Positions 7,431-16,499 of a DNA stretch of 44,719 nucleotides are shown here, piece by piece. The stretch's first letter is position 1, and every line of letters begins with the position of its first letter. The translations under genes were made by a program, and so were the position numbers. This DNA is from Methanoculleus sp. UBA303 (GTDB lineage Archaea; Halobacteriota; Methanomicrobia; Methanomicrobiales; Methanoculleaceae). The stretch lies in contig DANY01000041.1 in assembly GCA_002501655.1 (NCBI GenBank), forward strand, positions 55,524 through 100,242, in the 5' to 3' direction. Below the pieces are notes generated by a model. The model did not search any database. It saw only the letters and a program-made list of their open reading frames with translations, and had not been told where the DNA came from.

Positions 7431-9001
7431 GAGAACGTCTTGATCATGTATGGGCCCACTCGTTCATATCCCTGTTTCCTGTAGTAGGGCCGCACCCCGA
7501 CACCGCTCATCACAGCGAGCCGCCGGTAACCGTGGTCGCGGGCCTCCTCCTCTGCCGCGGCGAGGAGCCGGACGCCGAAACTACGGTGCTGCCACTCGTC
7601 GGTCGCCGCCGGGGTGCTGAGAGGCACCACGCTCCCGTAGACGTGGAGCTCGCGCAGGAGCGCCGCGCCGACGAGGTCGTCGCGGAAGGGCTGGTGCGGG
7701 AACCGGAGACGGGCGAACCCGACAAGGGCGTCTTCCGAGCCCGCCTGGATGAACCGCTCTTCCCCGCCGCAGGACCGGTAGGCATAGGTCGAGACCGCCG
7801 CCGCCTCCGGCGCAATCGTCCTGCCCACCTCGCGGCACCGGATGCACCGGCACCGGAGCCCCTGCGAATGAAGCCGCTCCTCTGCAAGCTGCCGGAAGTT
7901 GCTGTGCCGTGAACCCGCAACGATCAGCTTTGCCGGTATGTCCCGCTGGATACGCTGGAGGCGGACGTACTCCGGGAGGAGCGATTTTCCGTAGGCAATG
8001 AGGTCGATCAGTTCCTCCTCGGTGTAGGGCCGGTAGTCGCCCCGCTCCCAGAGGGCCTCGATCTCAGATGCCGGCGTCACCAGGGTCGGGTAGATCTTCA
8101 GGAAGTCCGGCCGGAACCGTGGATCGGCGAAGAGTTCCTCAAACATCCGCCGGTCGTCGGCCAGGCTCGCTCCGGGGAGGTTCGGCATCACATGGAACCC
8201 CACCTTCAGCCCGGCGTCGCGCAGGAGGCAGTTCGCCTCGACTGAGTCTGCGACCGAGTGGCCCCGCCGGTTGTAGTCGAGGATCCGGTCGTCCAGGTGC
8301 TGGACGCCGACCTCCACCTTGGTCACGCCCATCGTGAGCATCCGGTCGATATGCTCCTTCCGGCACCAGTCCGGCCTCGTCTCGAACGTGGTCGCGACGC
8401 ATCGGACCCTCGATGTCTCGTTCGCGGCAAAGACCGCCGCTAGATCGGGCTTTTCCAGCGGGATTCCGGCCCGGGGATAGTCGTTCATCGCCTGCACGGC
8501 GGCCCCGACGAACCACTCCTGGTATTCGACCGTTCGGGCGGTCATCGTCCCGCCCATCACGATCAGCTCTGCCTTATCGATGTGGTGGCCGAGCGCCTCG
8601 AACTGCCCGAGACGGGCCTGAACCTGACTGTAGGGGTCGAACGCGTGCTCACGGGCCCTGAGCGCTGCCGGCTCCTCTCCTGTGTAACTCTGGGGAGACT
8701 TGAAAGGATGCTCCGGCCCGCCGGGGCAGGGGAGGCACTTTCCGTGGGGGCAGGGGTGGGGTGAGGTCATCACCGCGACGGGCGCCACCCCTGAGAGTGT
8801 CCGGGTAGGTTTGACCAGGAGAATCGGCCGGAGCCGCTCGCGCTCGTCCGGCATGGCTGCGGCGAGAACTGCGGAGTTTTTGGGCATATTGATGCCGTAC
8901 TCCCGGCAGACATCAAGTTTGATCTTCTGGACGTCGGCGGGCTCGGGGCCGAGAGAAAGGATGCGGGAGATGATCTCCCGGAGAGTATCGGTATCGTTCA
9001 T
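7427..9001 (-). CDS. elp3: Elp3-type tRNA uridine-34 modifying enzyme (radical SAM/acetyltransferase)
   Basis: 524 residues, a stand-alone archaeal Elp3 that adds a carboxymethyl-type group to C5 of wobble uridine in tRNA using SAM and acetyl-CoA. The radical-SAM cluster ligands are C84, C89 and C92 in CPHGKCLPC. GGTMTARTVEYQEWFV and ETRPDWC belong to the radical SAM barrel, CRCIRCREVGR (about 365-380) is the family zinc region, and the GNAT acetyltransferase domain fills the last 140 residues (GVRLLAAAEEEARDHG and YYRKQGYERVGPYMIK). Its stop overlaps the priS start, and the UPF0058 gene ends 3 nt upstream. Other Elp subunits are not expected in archaea. Confidence 0.95.
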   Translation of the reverse strand: MNDTDTLREIISRILSLGPEPADVQKIKLDVCREYGINMPKNSAVLAAAMPDERERLRPILLVKPTRTLSGVAPVAVMTSPHPCPHGKCLPCPGGPEHPFKSPQSYTGEEPAALRAREHAFDPYSQVQARLGQFEALGHHIDKAELIVMGGTMTARTVEYQEWFVGAAVQAMNDYPRAGIPLEKPDLAAVFAANETSRVRCVATTFETRPDWCRKEHIDRMLTMGVTKVEVGVQHLDDRILDYNRRGHSVADSVEANCLLRDAGLKVGFHVMPNLPGASLADDRRMFEELFADPRFRPDFLKIYPTLVTPASEIEALWERGDYRPYTEEELIDLIAYGKSLLPEYVRLQRIQRDIPAKLIVAGSRHSNFRQLAEERLHSQGLRCRCIRCREVGRTIAPEAAAVSTYAYRSCGGEERFIQAGSEDALVGFARLRFPHQPFRDDLVGAALLRELHVYGSVVPLSTPAATDEWQHRSFGVRLLAAAEEEARDHGYRRLAVMSGVGVRPYYRKQGYERVGPYMIKTFS

Positions 9002-9004
9002 CGT

Positions 9005-9271
9005 TTAATGTTCGGTTGCAATCCGTTCGGACTGAAAATCGGCGTGGTATTCGATGTATGGGTTATGGTTGGCCCTGATGTGCTGGACTATCTCGTTTCC
9101 CAGAGTCAGGATAGCCTTTTTATGTGTTACCTTATTCTTATGGATATGGACGGGTGAGATGTGGAGTGCGTTATACTGGTCCGTCGGGACATCCTCTCCT
9201 GTGGTGCTTTCATAATACTTTCTGATGTGGACTAACAGCATGTGTAAGTGGAGCAGCTCTTCTTTTTGCAC
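9005..9271 (-). CDS. UPF0058 family protein
   Basis: An 88-residue acidic and His-rich protein: MQKEELLHLHMLLVHIRKYY at the start and YNALHISPVHIHKNKVTHKKAI in the middle. This matches UPF0058, a small archaeal family of unknown function that may bind metal through its many histidines (that role is inference). The start is GTG at 9271, preceded by AGGTGA at 4 nt. It heads the minus-strand block with Elp3, PriS and Gins51 and is divergent from the ADP-ribosylglycohydrolase gene. Confidence 0.85.
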   Translation of the reverse strand: MQKEELLHLHMLLVHIRKYYESTTGEDVPTDQYNALHISPVHIHKNKVTHKKAILTLGNEIVQHIRANHNPYIEYHADFQSERIATEH

Positions 9272-9311
9272 AATATCACCTTTCCTCGAAGAATACTACT
9301 GTCCGCGGGTA

Positions 9312-9320
9312 GATATAATT
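9312..9320 (+). promoter_or_regulatory. TATA-like box for the ADP-ribosylglycohydrolase gene
   Basis: GATATAATT lies 19-27 nt before ATG 9339 and 28-36 nt before ATG 9348. That fits a leaderless or nearly leaderless archaeal transcript; no Shine-Dalgarno site is seen. Confidence 0.45.
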
Positions 9321-9338
9321 TGTTGGTGATCTTTTTAT

Positions 9339-10211
9339 ATGCACAAGATGCGGGCAGTCGGGGCGCTCATCGGGCTTGCAATCGGCGACGCACTGGGCGC
9401 GCCCCTGGAAGGCCTTCCGCCGCCGTCGGTTCGGGTAACGGAGATGCACGGGGGCGGGATTCATAATACCCTTCCAGGCCAGTACACCGACGACACTCTG
9501 CAGGCGTCAGCTCTCGCGGAGACCCTCGTCCAGTGCGGGGGGTTCGACACGGACGACTTCGCCCGGCGCTTAATCCGCGCATACCGGGCCCATCCGGGAT
9601 TCTTCGGGCCGACTTCCCGGGCCGTCCTCGACCTGATCGAGAGCGGTGTCGGCCCCAGGGATGCCGCGAGGATGGCGCATGAGACGCTAGGAGGGAGCAG
9701 GAGCAACGGGAGCGTGATGCGAGGGGTCCCGGTCGGCATCTTCTATTCACCCCGGGAGGTGCGGGAAGCAAGCCTCGCTGCATCGGGGGTCACCCACTTC
9801 GACACCGCCGCCGGCGAAGCCTCGGCGTTCGTCAACCGGATGGTCAGCGGGATGTGCCGGGGAGAAGAGGCAGGTGCGGCGTTCGGGCATGCTCTCGCCG
9901 CCTGTCATGATCCGGAACTCCGGGGGCTGCTCGAAGACTACCAGGCATACCCGCCCGAGCCCTCGCTCGACGCCCTCCTCTGCACCCACTGCGCTGTCAG
10001 GGTCTTCATGGAAGCCTCATCCTTCCGTGATGCGGTGGTCACGGCGGTCAACCTCGGGGGCGATGCTGATACCGTCGGCGCGATCGTCGGCGGACTCGCC
10101 GGGGCGTGCTTTGGGTGTCGGGCAATTCCTGCGTCGTGGCTCTCGACACTCTGTGACCGGGAGGACCTCCTCGCTCTTGCCCGACGACTCTCTCTCGCGA
10201 GCAGGCCGTAG
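9339..10211 (+). CDS. ADP-ribosylglycohydrolase family protein
   Basis: 290 residues of the DraG/ARH superfamily, which removes ADP-ribose from proteins or nucleic-acid-derived adducts using two Mg ions. The metal-binding motifs are present: GDALGAPLEG near the N-terminus, YTDDT (49-53), SNGSVMRGVPVG (about 125-136) and NLGGDADTVGAIVGGLAGA (about 237-255). No DraT partner is in the window, so the substrate is unknown. ATG 9348 (MRAVGALIG) matches family N-termini equally well and may be the true start. It is transcribed away from UPF0058 and converges on UPF0179. Confidence 0.9.
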   Translation: MHKMRAVGALIGLAIGDALGAPLEGLPPPSVRVTEMHGGGIHNTLPGQYTDDTLQASALAETLVQCGGFDTDDFARRLIRAYRAHPGFFGPTSRAVLDLIESGVGPRDAARMAHETLGGSRSNGSVMRGVPVGIFYSPREVREASLAASGVTHFDTAAGEASAFVNRMVSGMCRGEEAGAAFGHALAACHDPELRGLLEDYQAYPPEPSLDALLCTHCAVRVFMEASSFRDAVVTAVNLGGDADTVGAIVGGLAGACFGCRAIPASWLSTLCDREDLLALARRLSLASRP

Positions 10212-10213
10212 CG

Positions 10214-10666
10214 TCAGATCGGCCGCAGTTCCACCAGTTTCAGGGGGCGGCCCCGTTCGCAGACGTCGGGGGCGTTGCCGATGACCTCCCCGACGATGTA
10301 CTTATCCCCCTCGATGATGCCGTCAGGTCGGCAGAGCCGGTAACTCCGGCACTCAGTTCTCGTGCAGGAGAACTCGTACCTGACCTTGGAGTTCGCTATC
10401 GCCATATCGGCGCCTATCAGCGCGACGATGGGGGCCTCCACGACGTCGATCGCGACCGCCGCCTCGTGGTGAACCGGGCAGTCATGCCGGGTATTTGAGC
10501 GGATCGCAACGATCCGGTATTTCTTCCCGGACTGCAGGTTGTGGCAGACCTTGCGCACCTTGCAGCTCTCGCACTCGGTGCATGTGCTGCCTTCATAGAC
10601 GAAATCAAGCCCCGGCTTTGCGAGCGCGGCGCCGATCAGCGTCACCTTTGTCTTCTGTTGTACCAT
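10214..10666 (-). CDS. UPF0179 family protein
   Basis: 150 residues with a cysteine-rich N-terminal part (CTECESCKVRKVCHNL, about 29-44, and HDCPVHHEA) and a second set (CTRTECRSYRLCRPDGI, about 102-118; a last Cys in DVCERGRPLKL). This is the archaeal UPF0179 family; the paired Cys clusters suggest metal or iron-sulfur binding, but no function is established to my knowledge. It begins 7 nt after the G1P dehydrogenase stop, so the two are probably co-transcribed. Confidence 0.88.
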   Translation of the reverse strand: MVQQKTKVTLIGAALAKPGLDFVYEGSTCTECESCKVRKVCHNLQSGKKYRIVAIRSNTRHDCPVHHEAAVAIDVVEAPIVALIGADMAIANSKVRYEFSCTRTECRSYRLCRPDGIIEGDKYIVGEVIGNAPDVCERGRPLKLVELRPI

Positions 10667-10673
10667 CTGTCAC

Positions 10674-11756
10674 TCACTCCCGGTAGAGCATCTTCACGAG
10701 GTCCCGCGCCGACTCCACGGTCAGCCCCATATCCAGTATCGTGAACCGCTCCGGCCGGATCGTCCGGGCGGCGAGCAGCGCCGCAACAGCCGTCTCGTCG
10801 TCGACGCCGATATCGGCCGGAGTGGTCGGTGCACCGATCTTCCGTAGCGAGTCGCGGATCCCTTTCCAGTCCCCGCCGTGGAGGTACATCGTTATGATGG
10901 CCCCGATACCGCATTTCTCCCCGTGAAGACCCTTTCCCGGTGCAAGCCGGTCCAGAGCGTGGGAGAACTTGTGCTCGCCGCCGCTGCCGGGCCGGGACGA
11001 CCCCGCGATACTCATCGCGACGCCTGAAGAGACCAGCGCTTTCGTCACCAGCCAGGCGCTCTCCTCGGAGTGCGGTTTGATGAGGTCGGCGTTCCGGAAG
11101 AGGATCTCGGCGGTCATCCGGGAGAGCGTCAGCGCATACTCCGAGAGCGGTTCGCCCCTGAGGCGGTGGGAGAGTTCCCAGTCGAGGATTGCGGTGTGGT
11201 TTGCTATGATGTCCGCACACCCAGATGCCAGTAGCCGGTGGGGCGCCGAAGCGATGATGGCGGTATCGGCGACGACGGCGATGGGCGGTTCGGCGGCGAG
11301 CGAGACGTTCCCGTCGGCGGTCGGGACCGAGGCCCGCGAGGAGGCGATGCCGTCGTGCGATGCGGCGGTGGGGACGCTGATGAAGTGGCGGTCGGCGTTG
11401 TAGGAAGCGATCTTCGCGGTATCGATGACCCGGCCCCCGCCGACACCGATGACGAACCTGGCCTTCGCTGCCGCCGCCTCGGCCTTCTTGATGGTTTCGA
11501 GGGGTTTGTCACCGGCGGCGGCAAACGTCACAACGTCGTAGGAGTCCTCAAGAAGCGCCTCAACCCTCCTCCCGGCAATATCCCTCGTCTGGCTCCCCGA
11601 TATGATGAGCACAGAGTCGCCGAGAGCAAGGTCTTCGCAGACAGCCGGGATCTGCTCGATGACGTCGTGGCCGATGACGACATCACGAGGGAGCTGCATC
11701 CATTTGGACTTGTCGAAGACCTTGGTTCTGAGTAGATTTATGCCGTCTGCGCTCAT
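10674..11756 (-). CDS. egsA: NAD(P)-dependent glycerol-1-phosphate dehydrogenase
   Basis: 360 residues. It reduces dihydroxyacetone phosphate to sn-glycerol-1-phosphate, the backbone of archaeal membrane lipids, and is a defining archaeal enzyme. The Rossmann part has VIGVGGGRVIDTAKIAS (about 103-119) and FISVPTAASHDGIAS (about 125-139). The zinc/active-site region shows GSGGEHKFSHALDRL (about 257-271) and LHGEKCGIGAIITMYLHGG. No Shine-Dalgarno site is evident; a TATA-like AATATTTG at about 11787-11797 inside the divergent DUF63 gene would give a very short leader. Confidence 0.96.
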   Translation of the reverse strand: MSADGINLLRTKVFDKSKWMQLPRDVVIGHDVIEQIPAVCEDLALGDSVLIISGSQTRDIAGRRVEALLEDSYDVVTFAAAGDKPLETIKKAEAAAAKARFVIGVGGGRVIDTAKIASYNADRHFISVPTAASHDGIASSRASVPTADGNVSLAAEPPIAVVADTAIIASAPHRLLASGCADIIANHTAILDWELSHRLRGEPLSEYALTLSRMTAEILFRNADLIKPHSEESAWLVTKALVSSGVAMSIAGSSRPGSGGEHKFSHALDRLAPGKGLHGEKCGIGAIITMYLHGGDWKGIRDSLRKIGAPTTPADIGVDDETAVAALLAARTIRPERFTILDMGLTVESARDLVKMLYRE

Positions 11757-11767
11757 TAAGATCAGTA

Positions 11768-12613
11768 ATGATTAGGGAGTTCCTCTACAAATATTACATC
11801 GATCCCATCCGATACGGCCAGGCGTATACGCTCATCGATACGCTGACCTACGCCCTGATCCTCATCGTCGCAGTCTACCTCGTCTACCGGGGGCTCCGGC
11901 GGTATAAGATCGCCATCGACGACGAGCTCGTGCTTGCGACCCTGCCCTTCGTCGTCCTCGGCGGGCTGCTGCGTGTCGTCGAGGATACCGGTATGGTCAC
12001 ATCGGACTTCCGGTTCCTCCTGATCACACCCTTGATCTTCTTCACGATCTTCGCAGTTGCGGCGGTCGCCCTCTTCGCGGGAAAACTCGCGGAGAACGAA
12101 GGAATCGTCGCCCGTTACAGCCGGGTCTACGGGGGGACGGGCATCGCCGCCTGCCTTCTTGCCACCGCGGCGCTCGTCTGGTTCGGCCTCACTGAGGCAA
12201 GGATTGCGCTCGATGTCCTCGCCACCATCCTCATGCTCGCGCTCATCACGTCGCTTGCTCTCTGGGCGTTCCTGGTCTACGGCCTGAAGTGGTCGTATGC
12301 CTCAAATATCCTCTACAAACTCCTGATCTTCGGCCATATGCTGGATGCCAGCGCGACGAGTTACGGCATCGATATCCATCCTGTCCACTACGTGGAGCAG
12401 CACGTCGTGGGCTCGAGCCTGATCGACGCGACCGGCACAGCGTTTTCGATGTTCTTCCTCAAGATCGCGGTCATCATCCCTGCCATTTATGTCCTTGAGA
12501 TGTATAGGCGGGAGGGAAATTCAGGTCTCTGGCACCTCATCCTGCTTGCCATGATCGTTGTCGGCATGGCGCCGGGAATACGGGACCTGGTGCGGATGGT
12601 GCTCTATGTCTGA
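11768..12613 (+). CDS. DUF63 family membrane protein
   Basis: 281 residues with seven or eight predicted transmembrane helices. The N-terminus (PIRYGQAYTLIDTLTYALIL, then LATLPFVVLGGLLRVVEDTG near 58-77) and the segment HMLDASATSYGID (about 193-205) are typical of DUF63, an archaeal membrane family without a known reaction. It starts only 11 nt from the divergent egsA start, so each promoter lies in the other gene; GATTTATG at about 11735-11742 is a suitable TATA-like box. It overlaps the next gene by 8 nt. Confidence 0.88.
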   Translation: MIREFLYKYYIDPIRYGQAYTLIDTLTYALILIVAVYLVYRGLRRYKIAIDDELVLATLPFVVLGGLLRVVEDTGMVTSDFRFLLITPLIFFTIFAVAAVALFAGKLAENEGIVARYSRVYGGTGIAACLLATAALVWFGLTEARIALDVLATILMLALITSLALWAFLVYGLKWSYASNILYKLLIFGHMLDASATSYGIDIHPVHYVEQHVVGSSLIDATGTAFSMFFLKIAVIIPAIYVLEMYRREGNSGLWHLILLAMIVVGMAPGIRDLVRMVLYV

Positions 12614-13172
12614 GGGCTCACTCGCCGGGGCCACGGGTCTTGCGGCTGTCCTCTTTGCCGTCTCGGTCGGCCTCGGCGTCGTTGCTGTGGCCCGCGACCC
12701 GGCGGTCGGCGCGGAGGTCATGACGCTCTTCCGCGACCAGGTCGCAAGCCAGCTCCTCTCCGACTCCCCGCCAGTCCTTGCGGGTAAGATATTCATAAAC
12801 AATCTCAGCACTTGCGCCCTCCTCTTCCTCGGGGGAGCCTCCTTCGGCGTGGTCACGGTGCTGATCCTCACGGCGAACGGGCTCCTGATCGGTGCGGTGG
12901 CGGAACTCGTGCGGCAGCAGCAGGGTCTGCTCTTCATCGCGGCGGCGCTCGTCCCGCACGGCATCTTCGAGATCCCCTCCTTCCTTATCGCGGGGGGTCT
13001 CGGGCTCCTCCTCGGGCAGGAACTCATCGCCGAGTGGCATGGAAGAGGCGATGCCGCTGCCGGAGCCTGGTCTCTGGCCCGCCTCTTTCTCCGGGTAGTC
13101 GTCCCGCTCCTGGCGGTTGCCGCGGTCGTAGAGGCATTTATTACGCCGGCAATCATAAGTATGATCGCTTAG
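12606..13172 (+). CDS. SpoIIM-like (stage II sporulation protein M family) membrane protein
   Basis: 188 residues with about five hydrophobic segments. The segment FINNLSTCALLFLGGASFGVVTVLILTANGLLIGAV (about 62-97), followed by ALVPHGIFEIPSFLIAGGLGLLLG (about 114-137), is the SpoIIM/DUF95 signature. Archaeal members have no link to sporulation; roles in membrane remodelling or transport have been suggested but not shown. ATG 12606 overlaps the DUF63 stop (8 nt), which argues for it over an upstream start and for coupling of the pair. Confidence 0.85.
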   Translation: MSEGSLAGATGLAAVLFAVSVGLGVVAVARDPAVGAEVMTLFRDQVASQLLSDSPPVLAGKIFINNLSTCALLFLGGASFGVVTVLILTANGLLIGAVAELVRQQQGLLFIAAALVPHGIFEIPSFLIAGGLGLLLGQELIAEWHGRGDAAAGAWSLARLFLRVVVPLLAVAAVVEAFITPAIISMIA

Positions 13173-13205
13173 AGAGGCAATCATAATTTTTGAGGTACGA
13201 GACGG

Positions 13206-14639
13206 ATGGAAGAAGATACAGGCGCACTTCCCCGGAAAGACGATTTTTCCGAGTGGTACAATGAGGTTCTCTGGCGAGCCGAGATCATGGACGTCCGCTA
13301 CCCGGTCAAGGGGCTATACGTCTGGTATCCCCATGGGTTCGCCATCAGGAAACGTGCATACGGGATACTCCGGAACCTGATGGACCGCGACCATGAGGAG
13401 ACGATGTTTCCGCTCCTGATCCCCGAGACCGAGTTCATGAAGGAGGCCACGCACATCAAGGGTTTCGAGGACGAGGTCTACTGGGTCACCCACGGCGGCA
13501 AGAATGAGCTCGACGTGCCGCTCGCTCTCCGGCCCACGAGCGAGACCGCCATCTACCCGATGTACTCGCTCTGGATCCGGTCTCACACCGACCTGCCCCT
13601 GAAACTCTACCAGATCGTCAACACGTTCCGCTACGAGACGAAACACACCCGCCCGCTCATCCGTCTCCGGGAGATCACGTCGTTTAAGGAGGCGCATACC
13701 GTGCATGCGACCCGGGAGGAGGCTGCGGCGCAGGTCGAGGTCGCACTCGGCCTCTATAAGGAGTTCTACGAGAGCCTCCGGGTGCCGGTGATCATATCCC
13801 GTCGCCCCGACTGGGACAAATTCCCGGGTGCCGACTACACCATCGCGGTCGATACCATCATGCCTGATGGAAAGACGCTCCAGATAGGGACGGTGCACAT
13901 GCTCGGCGACCACTTCTCCCGCACCTACGATATCACCTACGAGGATGCGAACGGGGAGCGGCAGTATGCCTACCAGACCTGCTACGGCATATCCGAGCGG
14001 TCGATTGCGGCCACAATCAGCATCCATGGCGACGACAAAGGGCTCGTGCTGCCGCCGGAGGTTGCGCCGATAGAGGTCGTCATCGTGCCGATCATCGTCG
14101 GGAAACGGCGCGACGAAGTGCTCACGGCGGCTGCGGCGCTCGAGGAGGATCTCCGGAACGCCGGGTTTGTCGTGAAACTGGACGGTCGGGACATGCGCCC
14201 GGGCGCGAAGTACTACCACTGGGAGATGCGTGGTGTCCCGCTGCGGATCGAGATCGGGCCGCGCGACATCGACGCGAACACGGTCGTTGCCGTCACGCGG
14301 AGCGGCCAGAAGATCACGCTCGACCGCCGGGGCGTCGTTGAAGGAGTATTCTCGGTCCTTGCAGAGTTCAGGGAGGGGATCTCGCAGGCGGCGCGGCAGG
14401 CGATGGCCGACCGGATCACCGTTGTCGGGACCCTCGATGAGACCGCTATCGCGGTGAAGAACGGGGTTGCGGTCGTTCACTGGTGTGGGTCACAGGAATG
14501 CGCAGAAAAAATTGAGGCGGCTGTGGATGCGAGCATCCTCGGGTCCGATATCCGATCGGACCTGATCACCGTCTCGGACGGCCCGTGCATCGCCTGCGGC
14601 GGCAAGGGCATGTCCACCCTGGTTGCCCGGACCTACTGA
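13206..14639 (+). CDS. proS: prolyl-tRNA synthetase (archaeal/eukaryotic type)
   Basis: 477 residues, a class II aminoacyl-tRNA synthetase that charges tRNA-Pro. Class II motif 2 is [17 protein letters not shown] (about 142-158), with [17 protein letters not shown] before it; motif 3 is not assigned with certainty. An HGTP-type anticodon domain lies at about 278-380, and the C-terminal zinc-type domain contains [11 protein letters not shown] and CIACGGKG, ending ARTY, the Tyr C-terminus typical of this type. Length and termini are as expected. The 33-nt gap upstream contains CATAATTTTTGAGG, which may include both promoter and ribosome-binding elements. Confidence 0.96.
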   Translation: MEEDTGALPRKDDFSEWYNEVLWRAEIMDVRYPVKGLYVWYPHGFAIRKRAYGILRNLMDRDHEETMFPLLIPETEFMKEATHIKGFEDEVYWVTHGGKNELDVPLALRPTSETAIYPMYSLWIRSHTDLPLKLYQIVNTFRYETKHTRPLIRLREITSFKEAHTVHATREEAAAQVEVALGLYKEFYESLRVPVIISRRPDWDKFPGADYTIAVDTIMPDGKTLQIGTVHMLGDHFSRTYDITYEDANGERQYAYQTCYGISERSIAATISIHGDDKGLVLPPEVAPIEVVIVPIIVGKRRDEVLTAAAALEEDLRNAGFVVKLDGRDMRPGAKYYHWEMRGVPLRIEIGPRDIDANTVVAVTRSGQKITLDRRGVVEGVFSVLAEFREGISQAARQAMADRITVVGTLDETAIAVKNGVAVVHWCGSQECAEKIEAAVDASILGSDIRSDLITVSDGPCIACGGKGMSTLVARTY

Positions 14640-15095
14640 TCAGCAGGACGGGCAGATATACGCTTTCGGGTGTTCGGGGGACTGGAGGTCTCCCGAGATC
14701 ACCGCTTTTCCGCCCGAGACGAACATTCTGCCGCACTTCGAGCACCTTTTCGGGAGCAGCTGTTCCCAGCGGCTCATCGGAACTTCCAGAGTAAACTGCA
14801 TCTTCTCCGCGTCAGCGGGGTTGCACTGGCTGAGCTCCTCATACCGGGAGAGGATCTGCATGACCTGGAACGGGTTTGCTCCCTTGTTGCAGAACCGTTT
14901 GAAGACAAAGAATTGAAAGATCATCCACCCGAGGTCGGAACGTTCGAGGGTCTCCTCATACTCGTTGCATGTTCCATCGTCTTCGTCGAGGGAATATCCG
15001 CAGAGGGGGCAGCGCCCGCCCACGAGTTCGTCCAGGAAGACCTCTTCGTGGCAGCTGGGACAGGTGGTGTGGGGGGTATGCATTCTGGAAGTCAT
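14640..15095 (-). CDS. double zinc-ribbon protein of unknown function
   Basis: 151 residues. An N-terminal zinc ribbon has CPSC (12-15) and CPLC (29-32); a helical middle (about 55-110, WMIFQFFVFKRFCNKGANPFQVMQILSRY) links it to a C-terminal ribbon with CSKC (118-121) and a terminal CPSC (148-151). I recognise no named family. Both ribbons suggest metal binding and perhaps nucleic-acid or protein contact. ATG 15095 is preferred because GAGG lies about 10 nt upstream; an internal ATG at 15083 is possible. It converges on proS, with stops abutting. Confidence 0.7.
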   Translation of the reverse strand: MTSRMHTPHTTCPSCHEEVFLDELVGGRCPLCGYSLDEDDGTCNEYEETLERSDLGWMIFQFFVFKRFCNKGANPFQVMQILSRYEELSQCNPADAEKMQFTLEVPMSRWEQLLPKRCSKCGRMFVSGGKAVISGDLQSPEHPKAYICPSC

Positions 15096-15575
15096 GGTTG
15101 TACTGGCCTCATACCTTTTCTCTCTCCGAAGACCCCGGGCTCTGCCTCGTGTCCTCCGAGAGCATTCCACGCAAGTATGCGCGGTCTCTACGATGTCTGA
15201 GGTTTTACTACGTATTGCGTTCGTGGTGCTCTTATACGTGTCGAATGCGACGCCCGGATCCACACACCCGGGCGCCTGGTTGGGGCGGCGCTCTTCGCCG
15301 ATGTCGGTGCCAGGATGGCTTTCCGAAGGGATACCGGGAATCACACCCCCCCTGCGAGACGATACCCCCCTGCTCTGGTGCATTGGGTTTTCCCGGTTCC
15401 CGGCGCTCCCTCGGTTGCTCATCGCCTCTTTCATCCCGACAGGGGCTCGGGCCGCTATCCGTCCCCCCTTATCAGGAAAATTGCAATCCCTCGAATCTGT
15501 TGTCCCCCTGGTAACCGGGTTTCTGCAGGGCCGGGCGGCGTATATATTTATAGGTTGGCAGGTCACTCTGCGCGC
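15096..15575. other. 480-nt intergenic region without a supported gene
   Basis: Several open frames cross it but continue into neighbouring genes in the wrong frame and are rich in Arg, Pro and Ser. One frame from 15193 starts with a signal-like stretch (MSEVLLRIAFVVLLYVS) but then loses any coding character. The only supported element is the TATA box at its right end. Confidence 0.5.
15541..15550 (+). promoter_or_regulatory. TATA box of the DUF362 gene
   Basis: TATATATTTA in an otherwise GC-rich context lies 26-35 nt before ATG 15576, so the transcript would be nearly leaderless. Confidence 0.6.
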
Positions 15576-16496
15576 ATGGCATCTCCTGCGGCATCTGAAG
15601 TCTACATCATCGATGCATCGGATCGCTACCACGCCGTAAAGACGCTCTGGCACGAGGTCGGACCCCCCTCCCTCGACGGGAAAGACGTCGCGGTCAAGGC
15701 GAACTTCAACAGCGACGACCCGTTCCCCGCGACGACCCATCCCGACACCCTGGAGGCCATCCTCGGACAGGTCCGCGATGCCGGTGCCCGGACGATCCGG
15801 CTCGGGGAGCGGAGCGGGATGGGGGAGACGCGTGCGGTGCTGAAGAACCGGGGTGCAGTCGGTATAGCGGCCCGGATGGGAGCAGAGGTGGTGGCGCTCG
15901 ACGACCTCCCTCCGGAGGGGTGGGAGGCGGTCCCCCCGGACGGCCTCCACTGGGAACGGGGGTTTCTGATCGCCCGGCTCTTCCGGGAGGCCGATGCGGT
16001 GGTTCAGACCTGTTGTTTAAAGACCCACCGGTTCGGCGGGCATGTCTCCCTCTCTCTGAAGAACCAGGTAGGGGCCGTGGCGAAGAGGAACCCCGAAAAC
16101 GGCTACAACTACATGGCGGAACTACACACGTCGCCGCACCAGCGCAGGATGATCGCCGAGATAAACCGGTTCTGTGCCTGTGATATCACTATCATGGATG
16201 CGACGGAGGGGTTCTCGTCCGGGGGTCCCGAGAAGGGCGGCCTCATCGCGCCGAATATCATCCTCGCGAGTACAGACCGCGTGGCCCTCGATGCCGCCGG
16301 GATCGCGCTGCTCCGCAGCTACGGCTCGACGCCGGAGGTGATGCGGGGCCGGATCTTTGCGATGGACCTGATCGCCCGGGCGGCAGAACTCGGTATCGGC
16401 GTTCGGTCGGCGCAGGATCTCAGGCTCGTCGCGCTCGACCAGGAGAGTAAAGATCTCGCCTTTGATATGCGGCGGATCCTGGACGAGGCAGCCTGA
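15576..16496 (+). CDS. DUF362 domain-containing protein
   Basis: 306 residues of DUF362, a family often found with iron-sulfur proteins in methanogens and clostridia. Family stretches are VAVKANFNSDDPFPATTHPDTL (about 37-58), GARTIRLGERSG, CLKTHRFGGHVSLSLKNQVGAV (about 147-168) and ASTDRVALDAAGIALL. This copy has no added ferredoxin domain, since it lacks a CxxCxxCxxxCP cluster. Function is not established. ATG 15576 is set by the strong TATA box just upstream; the longer open frame to 15315 lacks coding character. It converges on mntP. Confidence 0.85.
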   Translation: MASPAASEVYIIDASDRYHAVKTLWHEVGPPSLDGKDVAVKANFNSDDPFPATTHPDTLEAILGQVRDAGARTIRLGERSGMGETRAVLKNRGAVGIAARMGAEVVALDDLPPEGWEAVPPDGLHWERGFLIARLFREADAVVQTCCLKTHRFGGHVSLSLKNQVGAVAKRNPENGYNYMAELHTSPHQRRMIAEINRFCACDITIMDATEGFSSGGPEKGGLIAPNIILASTDRVALDAAGIALLRSYGSTPEVMRGRIFAMDLIARAAELGIGVRSAQDLRLVALDQESKDLAFDMRRILDEAA

Positions 16497-16499
16497 GCA

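Noticed and set aside
15193..15639. Plus-strand frame beginning with a signal-like MSEVLLRIAFVVLLYVS
   Set aside because: After 20 residues it loses coding character and ends inside the DUF362 gene in another frame; no ribosome-binding site.
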